Origin: a bacterium
GTDB taxonomy: Bacteria > Armatimonadota > Zipacnadia > Zipacnadales > UBA11051
Assembly: GCA_030604405.1 (NCBI GenBank)
Contig: JAUVVY010000001.1
Span: 62,001-126,000 of the forward strand
Reading direction: 5' to 3'
Length of the DNA stretch: 64,000 nt
Shown: positions 60,853-64,000 of the stretch, in pieces
Layout: each line of letters opens with the position of its first letter
Numbering within the stretch: position 1 is the stretch's first letter
Position numbers and translations under genes: made by a program
The notes under the pieces: generated by a model
Seen by the model: only the letters and a program-made list of their open reading frames with translations
Databases searched by the model: none
Told to the model about the DNA's origin: nothing

Positions 60853-62235
60853 ATGCCTATCGATAGCGAGGCCCCAGGTCTGCCTAATGTCATCTACATA
60901 TTGACTGATGATCAGGGCCCCTGGGCGGCCGGCTGCTATGGCAACCATGAGATTCGCACCCCGAACATTGACCGGCTGGCCGAAAGCGGCGTGCGTTTCA
61001 GCAAGTTCTTCGTCGCCACTCCGGTCTGCTCGCCAAGCCGGGCCACTTTCCTGACCGGCCGGATCTCCTCTCAGCACGGTATCCACGACTGGCTCAGAGA
61101 TGAGAACGTGGGGCCGAAAACCAAGAATATCATAGGCGGCGAAGTCGCCTACACCGATGTCATGGGCCGGCACGGCTACACCTGCGGGATGTCGGGTAAG
61201 TGGCACATGGGCGACAGCATCAACCCGCAGCACAGTTTTGACTTCTGGTACGTCCACCAGAGAGGCGGCGGCCCGTACAACAATGCGCCCATGATCCGCG
61301 ACGGCAAGCTGATAGATGAACCTGGGTATGTCACCGACCGCATTACCGATGAGGCGCTGAATTTCATCAATGACCATCATGATGACGAGCAGCCTTTTTA
61401 CCTCAGCGTGCACTATACGGCCCCGCACAGCCCGTGGGACGGGCATCCGCAGGATATTGTGGACTCCTATGACGACTGTCCTTTCGAAACCTGCCCGCAG
61501 GAGGAGAGACATCCGGCGGCCATCAGTCTCACCGACATGTGTCTGGGCAACCGCGAGATGTTGAAGGGCTACTTCGCGGCCGTGACGGCGATGGACAACA
61601 ATGTCGGCCGCATCATAGACCGCATCGAAGAGTTGGGCTTGCGCGACAATACTCTCATCATTTTCTGCTCGGACAACGGCTTCTCATGCGGCCATCACGG
61701 CTTCTGGGGCAAGGGCAACGGCACCTGCCCTCGCAACATGTACGAGAACTCCATCATCGTGCCTTTTGTGCTCTCGCATCCGGGCCGCGTGCCACAGGGA
61801 CAGGTCAGCGACGCAATGATGTGCGCCTATGACTTCATGCCCACTCTGCTCGACTATCTCGGCATGGGCGATGACATTCCCTGGGAGCAGAACCTGCCAG
61901 GGATCAGCTTCCTGCCGAGCTGGGAAGGTAACGATCAGGACAGCCCGGACATCGTGGTCATCTATGACGAGTATGGGCCGGTACGCATGATCCGCACGCA
62001 GCAGCACAAGTACGTCGAGCGCTACCCGGATGGCCCCAACGAGCTGTGGGACCTGGTCAACGATCCGGATGAGCGCGAGAACCGTATTGATGACCCGGCG
62101 CTCACTGAGGTGATAGGCGATTTGAAGGCCCGGATGGAAGAGTGGTTCGCCAGATACGTCATACCCGACAAAGATGGCCTCAAGGAAACCCATGACGCCA
62201 GCGGCGAGCCAATTGGCAAGCACCCGAGTGCCTGA
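60853..62235 (+). CDS. Sulfatase (formylglycine type)
   Basis: 460 residues. The CxPxR modification site is Cys59-Ser-Pro-Ser-Arg63 in TPVCSPSRATFLTGR. Metal-site Asp pair is in YILTDDQGPW (19-20) and Asp-Asn in FCSDNGFSCGHHG. It would hydrolyse sulfate esters, likely on sulfated glycans, but there is no signal peptide, so action may be intracellular. A formylglycine-generating enzyme or anSME is not in the window. AAGGAG lies 8 nt before the ATG. Confidence 0.93.
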   Translation: MPIDSEAPGLPNVIYILTDDQGPWAAGCYGNHEIRTPNIDRLAESGVRFSKFFVATPVCSPSRATFLTGRISSQHGIHDWLRDENVGPKTKNIIGGEVAYTDVMGRHGYTCGMSGKWHMGDSINPQHSFDFWYVHQRGGGPYNNAPMIRDGKLIDEPGYVTDRITDEALNFINDHHDDEQPFYLSVHYTAPHSPWDGHPQDIVDSYDDCPFETCPQEERHPAAISLTDMCLGNREMLKGYFAAVTAMDNNVGRIIDRIEELGLRDNTLIIFCSDNGFSCGHHGFWGKGNGTCPRNMYENSIIVPFVLSHPGRVPQGQVSDAMMCAYDFMPTLLDYLGMGDDIPWEQNLPGISFLPSWEGNDQDSPDIVVIYDEYGPVRMIRTQQHKYVERYPDGPNELWDLVNDPDERENRIDDPALTEVIGDLKARMEEWFARYVIPDKDGLKETHDASGEPIGKHPSA

Positions 62236-62303
62236 TGAGGGGCGAGGCACCGGATGCTGAAGTATATGTGGGGGTTCGGCTTCCTGACGAGAAAGCGACT
62301 GAT

Positions 62304-63317
62304 ATGACCAGCAAAGAGATAATCCGACGAGTGGTTGATTTTTCCGGTCCGGAGCGGATCGGCTTCAGCATGACCCCATACCAGGGCGAGCCGCGCCTGA
62401 ATGATTTCGTGGGCGCCGGCGCGTCCGAGGACCCTAACTTCGACGAAAAGAGGCACGAGCGCGACGGCAAGCCGTACTGGTACGATATCTGGGGCAATCT
62501 CTGGTCGAAGGCCGATCCAACCCATGGTGGTGAGGTGGTCGAGGGAGCGCTCAGGGACTGGTCGCAACTGGATAACTTCGAACTTCCGCCGCTTGATGAT
62601 CCGGCCCGTTATGAGAATGCGGCGAGGGTATTTGCCGAGCATCCTGACACGTACTGCCTCGGCGGCTTGCCTGGCTGCGCCTTCAACATTACCCGCAAGA
62701 TCCGCCGCCTGGACAACTTCCTCGCCGACTGCGCACTATATCCCGACGATGTCCGCGAGCTTAACCGCCGCGTCAACGACCTGATGGTGCGCATGGCCGA
62801 GCTGTACGCGGAGGCCGGCGCCGATGGCATCACCTACTGCGAGGACTGGGGCACGCAGGACCGGCTGATGATCAGCCCGAAGATGTGGAAGGACCTGTTT
62901 CTGTTCACTTTCGAGCACCTTTTCGGCCGCTGCCAGGAGCTCGGTCTGGACGTGTGGATGCACAGTTGCGGGTATGTCTATGATATTATGGACCCGCTTA
63001 TCGGCGCCGGCGTCGCAGCCTTTCAGTTCGACCAACAGTCCGTCTATGGCGGCGTCGAGCGTCTCAATGAGGAGTTCGGCGGCCGCGTCGTCTTCCATTT
63101 GCCGGTGGACATTCAGACTGTCTTACAGACCCGGGACAAGGATATAATACAGGCCGAGGCCAAGAAGATGCGGCAGCTCCTGGGCGGCCACAACGGTGGC
63201 TTTGTTGCCAAAGACTACGGCGATCCTGCGGCTCTTGGTATCACAGACCAGGAGCAGCAGTGGGCCTATGAAGCCTGGCTCGAAGTGATGTATTATGATG
63301 AGCAGCCAATGTCTTGA
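62304..63317 (+). CDS. URO-D-fold methyltransferase/decarboxylase-like protein
   Basis: About 337 residues from the ATG at 62304 (upstream ATG at 62235 overlaps the sulfatase stop but has no support). The fold is uroporphyrinogen decarboxylase/cobamide methyltransferase (MtaA/MtbA-like): AEAGADGITYCEDWG, MHSCGYVYDIMDPLIGAGVAAF with the His-x-Cys metal-type motif, and FHLPVDIQTVL. Family members transfer methyl groups via a zinc-activated cofactor or have unknown roles in glycan-rich genomes. It starts just after the sulfatase. Confidence 0.8.
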   Translation: MTSKEIIRRVVDFSGPERIGFSMTPYQGEPRLNDFVGAGASEDPNFDEKRHERDGKPYWYDIWGNLWSKADPTHGGEVVEGALRDWSQLDNFELPPLDDPARYENAARVFAEHPDTYCLGGLPGCAFNITRKIRRLDNFLADCALYPDDVRELNRRVNDLMVRMAELYAEAGADGITYCEDWGTQDRLMISPKMWKDLFLFTFEHLFGRCQELGLDVWMHSCGYVYDIMDPLIGAGVAAFQFDQQSVYGGVERLNEEFGGRVVFHLPVDIQTVLQTRDKDIIQAEAKKMRQLLGGHNGGFVAKDYGDPAALGITDQEQQWAYEAWLEVMYYDEQPMS

Positions 63318-63334
63318 ACGCACGGGAGGCGACC

Positions 63335-64000
63335 ATGACATCGGTTGATGTTCTTGAACCCATCACAACGAGCGGCACTCCGGCGCAGGTAGGAACCGCG
63401 CTTGGCAAAGTCAATGCTGCCACCATTCGGCGTCATCTGACCGATTTCATGGATTCATGCCGCACCAAGGATTTGGACGAGGCGGCGGTGATTGACAGGT
63501 CGGCAGTTGGGCTGCAGATCATCCGCAAGCTCGCGCCATATTGGGAGCCGGAGCTGGATGCCGTCGCCGAGGCTGCCGAGGTCTCGCCGGAGCTGTACAA
63601 GGCCTTTTCCATCGGCAAGTATCGCGGCCTGTTCTTCGGCCAGCCCGAATGTACATCGTACGCCGCAACCGGCAGTTATGTGCCGTTTGCGGGCACGACC
63701 TTTCACAAGAGCCGCGACAATGTCAACCGTCTCCAGTGCGCATTTCCGCGCAGGATCCGGGACAGCGAGCATAGCCCTTATGCCTGGTGCGGAGCCGCCG
63801 ACAGCTCCGACGCGACCACGATGATGTTTGTTAACGAGCACGGCCTGGCCGGCTCCGCCGACACCGCCGGCAAGGCCGACGACTTTTACGGCGACGGCTT
63901 GATGAACACTTTCGAACTCCGCTATATCGCTGAGAAGTGCAAGGACTGCCAGGAGACGCTGGCGGCTTTACAGGAGTGGAGCGATAACAGACACTACGCC
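63335..64000 (+). CDS. C45-type acyl-CoA:6-aminopenicillanate acyltransferase-like Ntn hydrolase (3' part missing)
   Basis: 222 codons visible; runs off the right edge. The autoprocessing region is GQPECTSYAATGSYVPF with Cys106 as the likely N-terminal nucleophile of the mature chain. MMFVNEHGLAGSADTAGKADDF follows the usual family block. Such Ntn hydrolases self-cleave before the Cys and act on amide bonds; many are uncharacterised. GGGAGG lies 5 nt upstream of the ATG. It starts 17 bp after the URO-D gene, likely in the same operon. Confidence 0.8.
   Translation, partial: MTSVDVLEPITTSGTPAQVGTALGKVNAATIRRHLTDFMDSCRTKDLDEAAVIDRSAVGLQIIRKLAPYWEPELDAVAEAAEVSPELYKAFSIGKYRGLFFGQPECTSYAATGSYVPFAGTTFHKSRDNVNRLQCAFPRRIRDSEHSPYAWCGAADSSDATTMMFVNEHGLAGSADTAGKADDFYGDGLMNTFELRYIAEKCKDCQETLAALQEWSDNRHYA

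Overview
The window is a bacterial chromosome segment (GC-rich, roughly 60% by eye, densely coded on both strands). Housekeeping blocks (thrS, tRNA-Val, ftsZ, grpE, hrcA, rpsE, groES/groEL, rpmE-DUF1385-prfA-prmC-tsaC, ychF) are mixed with many genes for breaking down complex sugars. These comprise four Asp-box sialidase-like proteins, two GH29 alpha-L-fucosidases, a heparinase II/III protein, a sulfatase, three neutral-ceramidase-like proteins, ThuA, Gfo/Idh/MocA dehydrogenases, sugar isomerases and a BadF/NagK-type kinase. The order rpmE-DUF1385-prfA-prmC-tsaC, the GerW/YtfJ-family protein, CIRCE/HrcA control and DUF1385 suggest a Terrabacteria-like lineage. The hydrolase repertoire resembles Armatimonadota or a nearby uncultured phylum such as WS1. 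No 16S gene is present, so this placement is an inference with low confidence.

Layout. 1-1.4 kb: thrS (cut by the window edge) and tRNA-Val. 1.5-6.3 kb: secreted pentapeptide-repeat protein, GerW-like protein, and an opposite-strand operon of NAD(P)HX repair enzyme, membrane protein and phosphodiesterase. 6.6-17.1 kb: glycan-degradation region built from duplicated genes (BNR pair, ThuA, second BNR pair, two fucosidases). 17.3-18.7 kb: AlbA_2/Schlafen-like gene of different base composition beside a fragment of a SIS-domain gene. 18.8-22.1 kb: membrane-stress module (PspA, NfeD/YuaF-like, flotillin). 22.2-24.6 kb: amino-sugar kinase and two SIS proteins. 24.8-33.8 kb: ftsZ, grpE, hrcA, a stand-alone rpsE, an M14 peptidase and groESL under a CIRCE. 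34.6-39.0 kb: three tandem ceramidase-like genes, each 437 codons. 39.3-43.0 kb: TSUP permease and heparinase. 43.2-50.9 kb: translation-factor operon, YchF, GHMP kinase, CPBP protease, AMMECR1. 51-55.6 kb: orphan DNA methyltransferase, two membrane proteins with Roadblock/LC7-like domains, and a ribulose-phosphate epimerase. 55.7-64 kb: sugar/sulfate catabolism genes ending in a C45 acyltransferase cut by the edge.

The most notable signals are outside ordinary gene content. A perfect 16-bp parS (ParB-binding) palindrome lies inside tsaC, implying that this region may be near the chromosome origin. An orphan ribosomal protein S5 carries a long acidic tail containing five 9-residue repeats made of the same CCTGAGC(C/T)TGTCGAA word that is scattered between genes, and the word also appears inside prmC. 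A 261-bp MITE-like element with 30-bp terminal inverted repeats separates hrcA from grpE. Several other palindromic repeat families fill nearly every intergenic gap. The best candidate for an undescribed protein system is the translationally coupled pair of membrane-anchored Roadblock/LC7-like proteins.

Several strong sigma70-like promoters (tRNA-Val, pentapeptide gene, ftsZ, hrcA, rpsE, rpmE, ychF) have near-consensus -35/-10 boxes with 17-18 bp spacers, so ordinary promoter rules apply in this organism.
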